Source of the DNA: Manihot esculenta | Lineage: Eukaryota; Streptophyta; Magnoliopsida; Malpighiales; Euphorbiaceae | Reading direction: 5' to 3' | NCBI RefSeq assembly: GCF_001659605.2 | Contig: NC_035177.2 | Span: 33,620,136-33,684,135, forward strand | DNA: 64,000 nt | Made by a program: the position numbers and the translations under genes | Shown: in pieces, positions 10,103 through 21,564 of the stretch | How positions within the stretch are numbered: the first letter of the stretch is position 1 | Layout: each line of letters starts with the position of its first letter | Notes under the pieces: model-generated | What the model was told of the DNA's origin: nothing | Database searches by the model: none | What the model saw: the letters and a program-made list of their open reading frames with translations, nothing else

Positions 10103-12266
10103 TGTAACGACCCCAAAAAGGACCGTCACCGGCGCTAGGATTCAGGTCGGCTTAAGGCCGCCAGAACCCGTAGCAAGCCTGCTATACTCTGTGTACCTGT
10201 AAAACTCATACATGATCATACATTTTCTGTGAAAATAAACTCTTTTCTGACCCAAGGCTTAACCTGTGCATGCACTATCTCTGTACTCTGTACTCTGTAC
10301 TCTGTACTCATGTACTCTGTACTCTGTATCCCTGACTAGAGCTTGCTCTAGATGGGCAACTCATACCTGTTAAGCCTGGTTTTCACATACAGGAAAACAT
10401 ACATACATATATAGATCATGTACAAAACATACAGCACTAGGTCAAGCAACAACTATTACATTTCGTTAATATTACATGTCCACTCTAAGCTATTACAGAT
10501 TTCTTTACTTTTCCTGTACTCTGCTGGACTGTCCCTGTACACTGTACACTGAACCTGCAAAACTGGGGTTAAGGGAGTGGGATGAGCTCTATAGCCCAGT
10601 GAGTAGAACAGTAAAACATCTCAGTAAAATATGATCTCATGGAATGCACCATATCACAGACAAGCCACATCAAGAGTAAACCTGTCACCACATAGTCCCA
10701 GTAACTCTGTGCCAGGGCGTAGAATCGAGCACCTGGTCTTCCTGTCATATATGTATATGTGTATATAACACCTGTGAACTTACCATTGCCAGGGCGTAGT
10801 CAAAGGCTCCTGGACTTTGCTATACCTGCCAGGGCGTAGTCAAAGGCTCCTGGACTTTGCTATACTTGCCAGGGCGTAGTCAAAGGCTCCTGGACTTCCT
10901 GTCTGAGACTATTGGATCATTCAGCATTCACTCACATCACCAAATAACAATGCGATGCAACATATTCGTGAATACTAATGCACTCAACCTATGGCATAAA
11001 CATGATGCATGAGATATGCTAAAAGCAGTTTATGGTTCAATAAAAGTCATAAGTGTAGTTCCACTCACCTTTGGCTCTGGACTGACTGACTCTGCAGGTT
11101 CTGAACCTCTGGAGCAGTACTCACTGCTGCTCTCTCTGGTTCCTCTGGTCTGTACCTATACAGATGGACTTAAATGAGGGACCAAACTAACTTATCAATA
11201 CCTCTATTACACTTCCCAAGACTCCCCTTCAACTCACTCAACTATCCATGCAAAGCATGCAAAAGAAAACTGAACAGGACACTTTCGGCGGCAGGTTCGG
11301 CGGCCGAATGTCCTCTCCAGAGACGAAACTCAAGCACCTTCGGCGGCACCTTCGGCGGCCGAATCCCCCAAACAGAGCCGAACATGCAAAACACTCGGGG
11401 GCAAGCTGTGGCAGCCTAAGCCACCATGCAAGAGGTTCGGCGGCCGAATGAACCTTCGGCTGCCGAACCTGAGTTCATCCAGAACTCAGCTTCAACGGCA
11501 AACCATCTTCTCCTTCCCTTCAACACTTTCTACCATGCATCCTTCACGTATTCAACACACATATACTCAAGTATATGTTCACAGGGGTCCAAAACTAGCT
11601 AATAACCCCAAACAACAAAACAAACAAACACATCAACATGTATACATACATAAATCATCAAAAACTACCATGAATAACCTAAGCATGCTTCTCCTTCCTT
11701 AACCCTTCAGAAAACAGAAACATATACACATGTTCAAGTGCATCACTTACCTCCTATAACAAGAAGATGAACACTCAGAACAAGGGAAACGGACCACCTC
11801 TTCTCACACTCTCAACCTCTCTCAAACTCTTTAGCTTTTGTTTCAAACTTTTCAACCCTTGGACACAACAACCCTCAATCGTCTGTATGAGCAGCTCAAT
11901 GCAGATGAGTCATGAGAGACGTGGCTAATCCATGGCAAGAATCTGAGGCCAACATCTGTCAGAAGCCATGACTCAGCTAGCTGGCCAACTCATCATCGGC
12001 TGCCCAATCACATACAAGATCATGCAACGTTCGGGGGCCGAACTTGCACTTTGGAAGCCGAACACTTTCGGCGGCCGAACTTACCTTCGGCGGCCGAACT
12101 TGGCTCAACTGCCTTGGTTCATTTCAACTCAACTCTAGAACTGTAAAACCATAAAACACCTCATAACACGTAGAAAACATAACTCCTAACCGTAGATAGA
12201 GTCCCAACACCCCGAATTCCACCAGACAATAGGAATTCCGGTGCCGGATTCTAGCCGGGTATTACA
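10103..12266 (-). repeat. 3' LTR of element B (2164 bp)
   Basis: On the minus strand it runs from TGTAATACCCGGC (at 12266) to GGGGTCGTTACA (at 10103). It contains the usual two GC-rich palindrome clusters, at about 12025-12095 (upstream region) and 11280-11470 (leader). It also has the three-copy GCCAGGGCGTAGTC tandem at 10790-10895. I see no clear TATA box at the position where most other LTR subfamilies here have one. Confidence 0.92.
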
Positions 12267-12303
12267 TTCTCCCCTCCTTAAGAACATTCGTCCTCGGATG
12301 TTC
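12267..12303 (-). promoter_or_regulatory. Polypurine tract and adjacent hairpin of element B
   Basis: On the minus strand, AAGGAGGGGAGAA directly precedes the 3' LTR; this is the plus-strand primer tract. Just upstream (12282-12303) is an inverted repeat, GAACATCCG / CGAATGTTC with a 4-nt loop and one mismatch. The same hairpin stands at the same place in every Tekay subfamily in the window. Confidence 0.8.
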
Positions 12304-12346
12304 CTCAAATACACAATGAACACATGAAACGGAAAAAAAACTAACC

Positions 12347-15300
12347 TCAAAACAAATATGGATACTGCTGGAGCATAGACTCCCGCGTCTCCCAGGTGCA
12401 CTCGTCTAGATTATGGTGGTTCCATAGAACTTTCACCATCGGAATCTCCTTGTTCCTTAGCTGTCTGATCTGCGTGTCCAGAATCCGCACTGGCTGCTCT
12501 ATATAGGTGAGATCTGTATGAATCTCCACCTCAGGCTCACTCAGAACCTGATTCGGATCTGACACAAACTGTCGTAGCATAGAAACATGAAATACCGGGT
12601 GAATCCTCTCCATAGAAGCAGGTAAATCCAGCTTATACGACACATTTCCGATCCTCTGCAACACCTCAAAGGGTCCAATGTACCGTGGAGCTAATTTACC
12701 TCTCTTTCCAAAATGAACCACTCCTTTCATTGGAGACACTTTCAGCAATACCCAATTACCCTCCTGAAACTCTAACTGCTTCCTGCGAACGTCTGCATAA
12801 CTTTTCTGTCTACTCTGAGCTGTTCTGATTCTTTCTCTAATCATGGGCACCATTCTACTGGTAATGTCTACTAACTCTGGCCCTGCAAGAGCCTTCTCTC
12901 CTACCTCTTCCCAACAAACAGGTGATCTGCACTTCCTCCCATATAATGCTTCATAAGGAGCCATCCCAATGCTAGCATGATGACTGTTATTGTAGGCAAA
13001 CTCCACCAAAGGTAGATGCTGCCTCCAAGACCCGCCAAAGTCTAACACACATAGTCGAAGCATATCCTCTATGGTCTGGATGGTCCTTTCTGACTGTCCA
13101 TCAGTCTGTGGGTGGAAAGCAGTACTAAAATCCAATCTCGTGCCCATCGCACTTTGCAGACTCCGCCAAAAGCGAGAGGTAAACTGAGGTCCTCTGTCTG
13201 AAACTATAGACACTGGAACTCCATGTAATCTCACTATCTCATCCAGATAGACCTGTGCCAACTTATCCACAGAATAGTTACTCCGTACTGGAAGAAAATG
13301 AGCAGATTTCGTGAGTCTGTCCACAATCACCCATATCGAGTCTATCCTGTTGGACGCTACTGGTAAACCCACTACAAAGTCCATGGCTATGTTCTCCCAT
13401 TTCCACTCTGGAATCGGTAATGGGTTAAGCATTCCGGCTGGTTTCTGATGCTCTAATTTCACCCTCTGACAAACCTCACAGGCTGTCACAAACTGCGCCA
13501 CTTCTTTCTTCATGGCTGGCCACCAATAGACCCTTTTCAGATCCTGATACATCTTGGTGGTTCCTGGGTGAACACTATACCTCGCATTATGAGCTTCCCT
13601 CATAATGTCTTCCTTCACACTGCCCCTATCTGGTACACAAAGTCGACTCCCATAGCGAAGGATTCCTTTGTTGTCACATCTGAACTCTGCATTATTGCCT
13701 GACTGAACAGTCCTGGCAATTTTCATCAACTCAGGGTCCTCATGCTGTTTCTGAGCTATCTGCTCCAGAAACACAGGTGTCACTCTCATCTGTGCTATCA
13801 ACGCACCTGTACCAGACAACTCTAGCTGTAATCCCTCATCTAAGAGCTTATAAAGCTCCATCACAACTGGTCTCCGCTCTGCTGCTATATGGGATAAACT
13901 GCCTAGTGACTTCCGGCTTAGGGCGTCTGCGACAACATTCGCCTTACCCGGATGATACTGGATCTTACAATCATAATCACTGAGCAATTCTACCCATCTC
14001 TGCTGCCTCAAATTCAGCTCTCTCTGACTTAAGATGTACTGTAAACTCTTGTGATCGGTAAAGATCTCGCATTTAACTCCGTAGAGGTAATGCCGCCACA
14101 TCTTAAGTGCAAAGATAACTGCTGCCATCTCTAGGTCATGGGTAGGGTAATTCAACTCGTGCTTCTTCAACTGTCTAGAAGCATAAGCTATTACTCTATC
14201 ACTCTGCATCAATACACAACCCAATCCCACTCGAGATGCGTCACAGAACACTGTGAACTCTTCATTACTAACAGGCAGAGCTAACACTGGTGCTGATGTC
14301 AATCTCCTCTTGAGCTCCTCAAAGCTCTCTTCACACTGGTCTGACCAGATAAACTTCTGGTTCTTCTGAGTTAATTTGGTCATAGGAGCTGCTATCTTTG
14401 AGAAGTTCTGAACGAACCTCCTATAGTAACCTGCCAGTCCCAGAAAGCTTTTAATCTCAGTCACTGTCGTGGGTCTGGGCCAGTTAGCTACAGCCTCTAT
14501 CTTCTTGGGGTCTACCTCAATACCCTCTGCTGATACCACATGTCCCAAGAAGGCAATGCTCCGTAACCAAAACTCACACTTCGAGAACTTGGCATACAAC
14601 CCATGCTCTCTCAGTGTCTGCAAAACGATCCTCAGATGCTGGGCATGCTCCTCTGCATCTCTGGAATACACTAAAATATCATCGATAAACACAATGACAA
14701 AGTGATCCAGAAACTCACTGAATACCCTGTTCATGAGATCCATAAATGCTGCAGGGGCGTTAGTCAACCCGAACGGCATCACTAAGAACTCATAATGCCC
14801 ATATCTGGTCCGAAAAGCTGTCTTAGGCACATCTGCCTCTTTGACTCTCAACTGATGATACCCAGATCTCAGATCTATTTTCGAGAAACAACCTGCTCCA
14901 GCTAGCTGGTCAAATAGATCATCAATCCAAGGTAAGGGATACCTATTCTTGATAGTGACCTTGTTCAACTGTCTGTAGTCGATACAAAGTCTGAGGGATC
15001 CATCCTTCTTTCTGACAAAGAGCACTGGAGCACCCCAAGGTGAGGTACTAGGGCGGATGAAACCCTTATCTACCAAGTCCTGCAACTGTGCTTTCAACTC
15101 TGTTAACTCAGCTGGCGCCATCCTGTAGGGAGGAATAGAGATAGGTCTGGTACCTGGCAGTAATTCAATTTCAAACCCTATCTCCCTATCAGGTGGTAGT
15201 CCTGGCAAATCGTCTGGGAACACATCGAGAAACTCTCGGAGTACTGGTACTGTGGCTGGTTCCCTCACCTGACTGTCTAGCTCTCTCACATGAGCTAGAA

Positions 15301-17136
15301 ACCCCTGACAACCCCTCCTAAGCAAACGACGAGCCTGAAGGGCTGAAATCATACCTCTGGGTGTACCTCTCCTGTCTCCTCTGAAGACACACTCTGACCC
15401 ATCCTGGTCTCTGAGACTCACTAACTTCTCTCGACAGTCCAATGTAGCACTATATGCAGATAGCCAATCCATCCCTAGAATGACATCAAAATCTGTCAAG
15501 TCTAGAACCACAAGGTCAGCTGGAAGGCATCTACCCTCTATGAATACTGGACTGAAACGACAGACTGACACTGCCACTGATGGGTCACATCTAGGTCCAC
15601 TGACCCAGAGAGGATACTCTAACTCAGAACTGATCAAACCCAACCTCTCTATGGCTCTCGAAGCAATAAAGGAATGAGAAGCACCGGGGTCCATCAAAGC
15701 ATACACATCTGAACACCCAATGATGAGATTACCTGACACCACTGTGTTCGACGTGTTAGCCTCCTCCTGTGTCACTGTGAAAATCCGTGCTGGGGCTACC
15801 GGATTTCCACCTCGGGAACCTGCTGCTGAAGTAGAGGCTACCCCTCTCCCTCTACCTCTGCCACTAGTCTGAGGCATGACTGGAGCTGCTGGCCGTACAA
15901 CTGGCTGTACCACACTGCCTGAACTCATCTGCTGGGATGGTGCAAAAGTCATCTGCGGACAATCCCGAGCAATATGCCCTTCCTGTCCACATCGAAAACA
16001 AGCTGTAGATCCCAACCGACAAACTCCTCCATGTGGTTTTCCGCATCGTCTGCAGACTGAAGCTGTGCTAGAGCTTGAGCCACTACCTATTCCCAGACCT
16101 GACTTGACTTTACTCCAGAACTTACTCTTTGTTCCTTTTGTTCTATCCCATCTTTTACTGCTTGGTGTGGGGGCTTTAGAACCCGAAGCCTGTGCCTTTG
16201 ACTGTTTCTGAATATTGGCACTAGCTTCCATTTTCCTGGCTGCGTCTACTATCGTATGGAAACTCTCCTTTTCTGCTGGAAGAATCAAGGAAGCATACCT
16301 GGGATGCAGTCTCATAGTATATCTCCTTGCTTTCTTCTGATCAGTATCATAGGCTTGACCCACGTACTGAAGCAAATCCAGGAACTTATCTGTGAATTCA
16401 TCAACACTCATCTCATCTGTCTGTCGCAACTGTTCAAATTCAATTACTTTCATCTCCCTCGAACTGTCAGGAAAAGCCCACCCTGCAAACTCATTGGCGA
16501 ACTCTCCCCATGATATACTGTCCATTCTAGGCTCCACATAATTTTTAAACCATTCTCTGGCTTTCTTGCATTTTATTGTGAAACCTGCCATCTCAATGGC
16601 TCTCCTATCATCTGCTCCCAATTCACCAGTGATCATCTTAACTGCTCTGAGGTAATCAAATGGATCATCTCCCGTGTTGTATTTAGGAGCATCCAATTTC
16701 AAGTACTCCGTCATTTGGACTTTACCTCCAGATGAGCTAGGTTCATGTCTGTCAACAACAGGGGCTACTGGTTCTGGTGGTAGTACTGGTTCATTTGGCT
16801 CTAGGTGTGCTGCACTTGGATGGGTAGGGGAAGATGGATACATAGGATATGGTGGATAGTAAGGATAAGGCATATAAGGCATATAAGGAGGATATGGCAC
16901 AAAACTCGAGTACTCCGACATACCTCCCATCGGATACTCTGGATAGCCAAAACCTGAGGTCTGAGCACCTCCCTGAGACTCTCCCATACCTTCCTCAAAA
17001 CTGCCTATACCCATGCTATCATCTCTAGACTGATCAATCTCCATAGCTTCCCTCCTTTCCTTTGATCTTCCTCCCCTAACTGTTCCTCTTCTGCTCTCGT
17101 CGACAGACCTTCTAGGGTCTATTGACGTACCTTCCC
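12347..17136 (-). CDS. Gag-pol polyprotein of element B (N-terminal 36 codons split off to 18061-18169)
   Basis: A single open frame covers nearly all of a Tekay polyprotein. In order: Pro/Tyr-rich gag, capsid-like region, two zinc knuckles ([26 protein letters not shown]), protease (DPGASHSF), RT ([22 protein letters not shown]), RNase H (CDAS, DLEMAA, TDHKSL, VADALS), integrase (HHCC finger, then [20 protein letters not shown]) and chromodomain ending QYPYLF. The chromodomain normally steers integration to methylated-histone heterochromatin. The initiating [12 protein letters not shown] segment lies at 18061-18169 beyond a 919-bp insertion. Leaving the insertion and one TSD copy out, the two parts are in the same frame and come to 1632 codons, so B was intact until that insertion. 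Confidence 0.92.
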
Positions 17137-18055
17137 TGTAACAGCCCGGCCCTTCTCGCACGGCACTGTTACCACTCACGGCCCAGGGCTATCCCTCGCC
17201 TGGCCTCTTGCCACCTCGGGCTTTCCACTGGCGTCGTGAGCAGCTCTTAACATCCCTTCACCCTCACGGGTTCCAGGCAGGATTTGTCCCCTTGGGTTCT
17301 CGTCAAACGCATCCTTCCCCAAGTGGATTTGGCCCAAATTTCCCTTAGGAAATTAGGTCGCCTCCCCCACTGCTCGAACCCTTGACCTCCCACTTTAAGG
17401 GAATAGTCTGGTGAGAGTGAGTACCAATTGTTCCATTATTTTTTTATGTAACAGCCCGGCCTTCCTCTGGGTCCGGCACTGTTACCGCTCACGGCCCAGG
17501 GCTATCCCTCGCCTGGCCTCTTGCCACCTCGGGCTTTCCACTGGCGTCGTGAGCAGCTCTTAACATCCCTTCACCCTCACGGGTTCCAGGCAGGATTTGT
17601 CCCTCGGGGGAGCCATTACGGCCCACCCTAGCCCGAGTGGATTTGGCCCAATTCCTTCCTCTGGGAATTAGGTCGCCTCCCCCACTGCTCGAACCCTTGA
17701 CCTCCCACTTTAAGGGAATTGTCTGGCGAGAGTGAGTACCAATTGTTCCATTGGCACAATTGGTACTCACTCTCGCCAGACAATTCCCTTAAAGTGGGAG
17801 GTCAAGGGTTCGAGCAGTGGGGGAGGCGACCTAATTCCCAGAGGAAGGAATTGGGCCAAATCCACTCGGGCTAGGGTGGGCCGTAATGGCTCCCCCGAGG
17901 GACAAATCCTGCCTGGAACCCGTGAGGGTGAAGGGATGTTAAGAGCTGCTCACGACGCCAGTGGAAAGCCCGAGGTGGCAAGAGGCCAGGCGAGGGATAG
18001 CCCTGGGCCGTGAGCGGTAACAGTGCCGGACCCAGAGGAAGGCCGGGCTGTTACA
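17137..18055. mobile_element. Palindromic trimer of tRNA-derived SINE-like units with TG...CA ends
   Basis: An insertion of 919 bp flanked by TTCCC duplications (17132-17136 and 18056-18060) that breaks element B's gag. It consists of three related units of about 300 bp: two on the minus strand in tandem (17137-17446 and 17447-17746, separated by an A-rich linker on that strand) and one inverted copy (17756-18055). Each unit begins with polymerase III-like signals: A box TGGCACAATTGG at 17752-17763, B box GGTTCGAGCAG at 17807-17817. Each ends GGCCGGGCTGTTACA. Both outer ends of the insertion are therefore TGTAACAGCCCGGC in inverted orientation. There is no terminal poly(A), and the 5-bp duplication is of retrotransposon-integrase length. 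Ordinary SINE, TRIM and MITE definitions do not fit fully. Confidence 0.7.
17447..18055. repeat. Near-perfect 300-bp inverted repeat with 9-bp centre
   Basis: Arms 17447-17746 and 17756-18055 are reverse complements with no mismatch that I could find, separated by TCCATTGGC (17747-17755). The open frames across it (minus 17489-17770, plus 17732-18013) translate to the same text except at the centre. This is a consequence of the palindrome and not evidence of a gene. Confidence 0.9.
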
Positions 18056-18060
18056 TTCCC

Positions 18061-18169
18061 TGCTAGATCTCTGAGACCTTGCCCTTGGCAATGCAGGAGG
18101 ACGAGCAGCTGATCTCTCATTCTCTGGTGGGACTCCAGTCAATCGAGCTGATCGACGAGTTCCTCGCAT
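18061..18169 (-). CDS. Gag N-terminus of element B (start of the polyprotein)
   Basis: Reads [15 protein letters not shown]... up to ..RSSRE and then runs into the palindromic insertion. The ATG is at 18169-18167, chosen because all subfamilies start gag with MRG-(T/A)-RRS. An acceptor-like GTTGTGGTTCCAG ends eight bases upstream of it. Translation from this ATG would now read into the SINE-like unit. Confidence 0.88.
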
Positions 18170-18374
18170 CTTTCCTCTGGAACCACAACATATACAATAA
18201 CACTTTAGCACATAAACATCACATATCAAAACACATACAACACTCATGACATATCATAGCAGATAGGACTCAAGACCCTATCCTAGTGGACATGATTTCC
18301 TATTGTGCTTGACCACTTCTACCCTCTATGAGCCCAACACTGTCTCTATATAGGTCCGATCATGTGAACCTAGT

Positions 18375-18386
18375 GCTCTGATACCA
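18375..18386 (-). promoter_or_regulatory. Primer-binding site of element B
   Basis: Minus-strand TGGTATCAGAGC, three bases inside the 5' LTR terminus at 18390. Initiator tRNA-Met type. Confidence 0.9.
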
Positions 18387-18389
18387 ATC

Positions 18390-19002
18390 TGTAACGACCC
18401 CAAAAAGGACCGTCACCGGCGCTAGGATTCAGGTCGGCTTAAGGCCGCCAGAACCCGTAGCAAGCCTGCTATACTCTGTGTACCTGTAAAACTCATACAT
18501 GATCATACATTTTCTGTGAAAATAAACTCTTTTCTGACCCAAGGCTTAACCTGTGCATGCACTATCTCTGTACTCTGTACTCTGTACTCTGTACTCATGT
18601 ACTCTGTACTCTGTATCCCTGACTAGAGCTTGCTCTAGATGGGCAACTCATACCTGTTAAGCCTGGTTTTCACATACAGGAAAACATACATACATATATA
18701 GATCATGTACAAAACATACAGCACTAGGTCAAGCAACAACTATTACATTTCGTTAATATTACATGTCCACTCTAAGCTATTACAGATTTCTTTACTTTTC
18801 CTGTACTCTGCTGAACTGTCCCTGTACACTGTACACTGAACCTGCAAAACTGGGGTTAAGGGAGTGGGATGAGCTCTATAGCCCAGTGAGTAGAACAGTA
18901 AAACATCTCAGTAAAATATGATCTCATGGAATGCACCATATCACAGACAAGCCACATCAAGAGTAAACCTGTCACCACATAGTCCCAGTAACTCTGTGCC
19001 AG
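18390..19002 (-). repeat. 5' LTR of element B, 3' portion (613 bp)
   Basis: Nearly identical to 10103-10715 of the 3' LTR. It is interrupted at 19002 by the tandem array and resumes at 36611. The array landed within a GCCAGGGCGTAG repeat unit; its TSD is GCCAG (18998-19002 and 36606-36610). Confidence 0.92.
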
Positions 19003-19360
19003 TGTAATACCCGGCTAGACTCCGGTATCGGAATTCCTACCGTCCGGTGGAATTCGGTTGTCGGAAATCTCTAGAAGGGGTGAAAGCATGTTTTTATAAA
19101 ATGTTTTCATGTTTTTAATGTTTTTAAGTATGGAATTAATTGAGTTTTTGCATGAAAAATCTTTTGAGGAAAACCCAGGTTCGGCCGCCGAAACTCACTT
19201 TCGGCCGCCGAAAATGCATGGACTTTGGGAGGCACGTTAGGCCCCCGAAAGTCTAAAGTGAGGGAAGTGCAGGTTCGGCCGCCGAACCTCATGTTCGGCC
19301 GCCGAACATTGCATGGATGCGGAGGCACATTCGGCCCCCGAACGTGGCCTGGCCAGCCAC

Positions 19361-19368
19361 TATAAAAG
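19361..19368 (+). promoter_or_regulatory. TATA box of LTR1
   Basis: TATAAAAG, 358 bp into the LTR and just downstream of the palindrome cluster. Equivalent boxes lie at 27026 (LTR2), 34675 (LTR3) and 62916 (F). Transcription would be expected to start about 30 bp further on. Confidence 0.75.
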
Positions 19369-20455
19369 GGTCCCCTTGGTCCGCACGGGCGAGCTTTTTC
19401 TCTCCCATTGTCGGCCAAGGTGAGTCTCCACCGTTCCTCCCTCGATCTTGAGAGTTTCCTCTAGATCTTTCATGGTTTTAACAAGTTTATAACTTTGTTT
19501 TGAAGATTTGTGAGTTTTGAGCAAGTTTTGAGTGCTTGGAGGTTCAAAGAGCTTAATCTCTCCATCTCCAAGCTAGGATCGCTTTCCTCTCGTTTCTTCA
19601 AGAGGTAAGGGTCGATCTTGAACCCTTTTTATGTTTTAAACAAGTTTTAAGTAAGATCTATGGGTAGGAATGCATGTTAGGACATAGGTTGAGTTTATGG
19701 GTTTTGATGATGTTTGAACAATGTAGCTTGATTGTGTGTGAATGAAGTGTTGTAGATGGGGTATATGCATGTTTGAGACCCCTAGGAACTTGTATGTGTG
19801 TTTTGGTTGGGAAATATGCATGATCTATGGTTTTGGGAGGCAGGAGGTTCATTTGAACCAAGTTTCTGCCGTTTGGCAGAAACCAGGTTCGGCAGCCGAA
19901 GGGAGTTTCGGCCGCCGAACCCCTCTTGTGAAGGCAGCTTTCGGCTGCCGAAGGTGCCCCCGAAAAGAGACTTTCGTCTCTGTCTGGCACTTTCGGCCGC
20001 CGAAGGTGCCGCCGAACCTAGCTGAGTTTCGTCTCTGTCCAGGACTTTCGGCCGCCGAAGGTGCCGCCGAAGGTGCCCTGTTCAGCCATTTCATGCATAT
20101 TTTCTTTGATGTTTTCATGATGTTTTAGGGGGGTTTTTGGGGGATATATTAGAGTTGTGTTTATATATGTTTGGTCCCTCATTGGAGTCCACCTGTGTAG
20201 GTTCGGACCCGAGGAACCGAGGACCCCAGCAGTGAGTGAGCTGCTTCAGTGTCTGGTCAGAGCTAACCAGAGGTGAGTGGAAACAAGCTTAATGTTTTAA
20301 ATCAAATAACTGAATGTTTTGAGCATGCTTCACGCATCATGATGATATGTAATAGGCTGATTGCATTAGTTCACGAATATGTTGCATTGCATTTTATTTT
20401 GTGGTTGTGGGTGAATGCTGTATGATCCAATTAGTCCACGAGACTTTATGTGTGT

Positions 20456-20673
20456 TATGACAGGAAGACCAGGACCCCATGCTACGGCCTGGCACGAGGG
20501 TTTATATATATGATATGACAGGAAGACCAGGACCCCATGCTACGGCCTGGCACGAGGGTTTATATATATGATATGACAGGAAGACCAGGACCCCATGCTA
20601 CGGCCTGGCACGAGACTTAATATGTGTTATGACAGGAAGACCAGGACCCCATGCTACGGCCTGGCACGAGACT
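20456..20673 (+). repeat. Minisatellite in LTR1, four copies of about 50-60 bp
   Basis: Unit: TATGACAGGAAGACCAGG, then CCCCATGCTACGG and CCTGGCACGAG, then a short AT-rich spacer. CCAGG and CCTGG within each unit could pair. The same four-copy tract is at about 28106-28322 (LTR2) and 35758-35973 (LTR3). Confidence 0.85.
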
Positions 20674-21306
20674 ATGTTGGGACTAATTGGTGACAGGTTC
20701 ACCCTTGATGTGAATTGTCTGTGATATGATGCATTTCATGAAAGCATGAATTTTAATATAATGTTTTTAGTTTCTGCTCACTGGGCTTTTAGCTCACCCC
20801 TCTCCCCTAACCCCCAGGTTTGCAGGTACGGGAGTGATAGAGAAGAAAAGAAGAGAAAAGTTATATGTATGTAATAGCTAGAGTATGTGGACATGACAAT
20901 GATAAGAATGTAATGTAAAGTTTGAACAGTTATGTTTATGTAACTATGTTATTGAGGATAGAGTTGTGCTTGACCATAGTATATGTTAATCCCTTGGTAT
21001 GTACATGATCTTGTGTTTTGATATTGATGTAAACCAACTCACCATATGATGTATAGCCCTTGAGGCTTTGATGAGATCCCACAGAGGGATTAATGTTTAT
21101 GTATATGATGAATACAGTGCATGCACAGGTTGAGTTTGGTGTATGAAGAAAAAGAAAAGTTTTTAATTCATATGTATGTTTGTTGATCATGTATGGGATT
21201 AAACAGGTAAACAGGATGTATGTAGGCTTGCTACGGGTTCCGGCGGCCTTAAGCCGACCTGAATCCTAGCGCCGGTAGCGGTCCGGATTTCCGGGGCGTT
21301 ACAGAG

Positions 21307-21319
21307 TGGTATCAGAGCC
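21307..21319 (+). promoter_or_regulatory. Primer-binding site, array copy 1
   Basis: TGGTATCAGAGCC three bases after the LTR1 end. Confidence 0.92.
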
Positions 21320-21564
21320 TGGTTCATATGGTCGGACCTAGAGTGTCGGGCTCATAGATGTTATAGAAGGTCAAGCACAATAGGAAAAAGTCATGTCCAC
21401 TAGGATAGGATGTAGAGTCCTGTCTTGCTATAATGATGTGATATGCCATGATAAAATGCATGTGCATAAATGATGTGATATGTATGTGATGAGGATTCAT
21501 GTGTGCCACATGAATCATATGATGCTAATATTTGCTGTGCTATGTGCTGTTTTCAGAAAACAGG

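Larger units (their letters stand above)
19003..21303 (+). repeat. LTR1 of array 1 (2301 bp), with promoter features
   Basis: TGTAATACCCGGC ... CGGGGCGTTACA. The upstream part has four perfect TTCGGCNGCCGAA palindromes (19180, 19200, 19274, 19294) before a TATA box at 19361. The leader part has five more (19888, 19907, 19940, 19992, 20047). Between the TATA box and the end are donor-like sites at 19420, 19605 and 20273. Compared with LTR2 and LTR3 it has G at 19024, C at 20001 and 12 extra bases near 20060-20077. Confidence 0.92.
20273..21556 (+). other. Putative leader intron, array copy 1
   Basis: Donor CCAGAG|GTGAGT at 20273 in the LTR; acceptor GCTGTTTTCAG ending at 21556, eight bases before the gag ATG. 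Removal would take out the 3' half of the leader, many upstream ATGs and the PBS. Based on conserved signals only. Confidence 0.38.

Noticed and set aside
17752..17817. Possible genuine tRNA gene (A and B box spacing fits)
   Set aside because: The flanking stems of a tRNA cloverleaf are not recognisable, and the boxes head a 300-bp unit repeated three times, so a tRNA-derived repeat is the better reading.
17489..18013. Two overlapping ~93-codon frames on opposite strands with nearly identical protein text
   Set aside because: They are mirror images created by the 300-bp palindrome and differ only at its centre; nothing suggests translation.
20456..20673. Regular short repeats resembling a CRISPR array
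   Set aside because: Units are near-identical along their full length with no unique spacers, lie in a plant LTR, and recur in every sister LTR.
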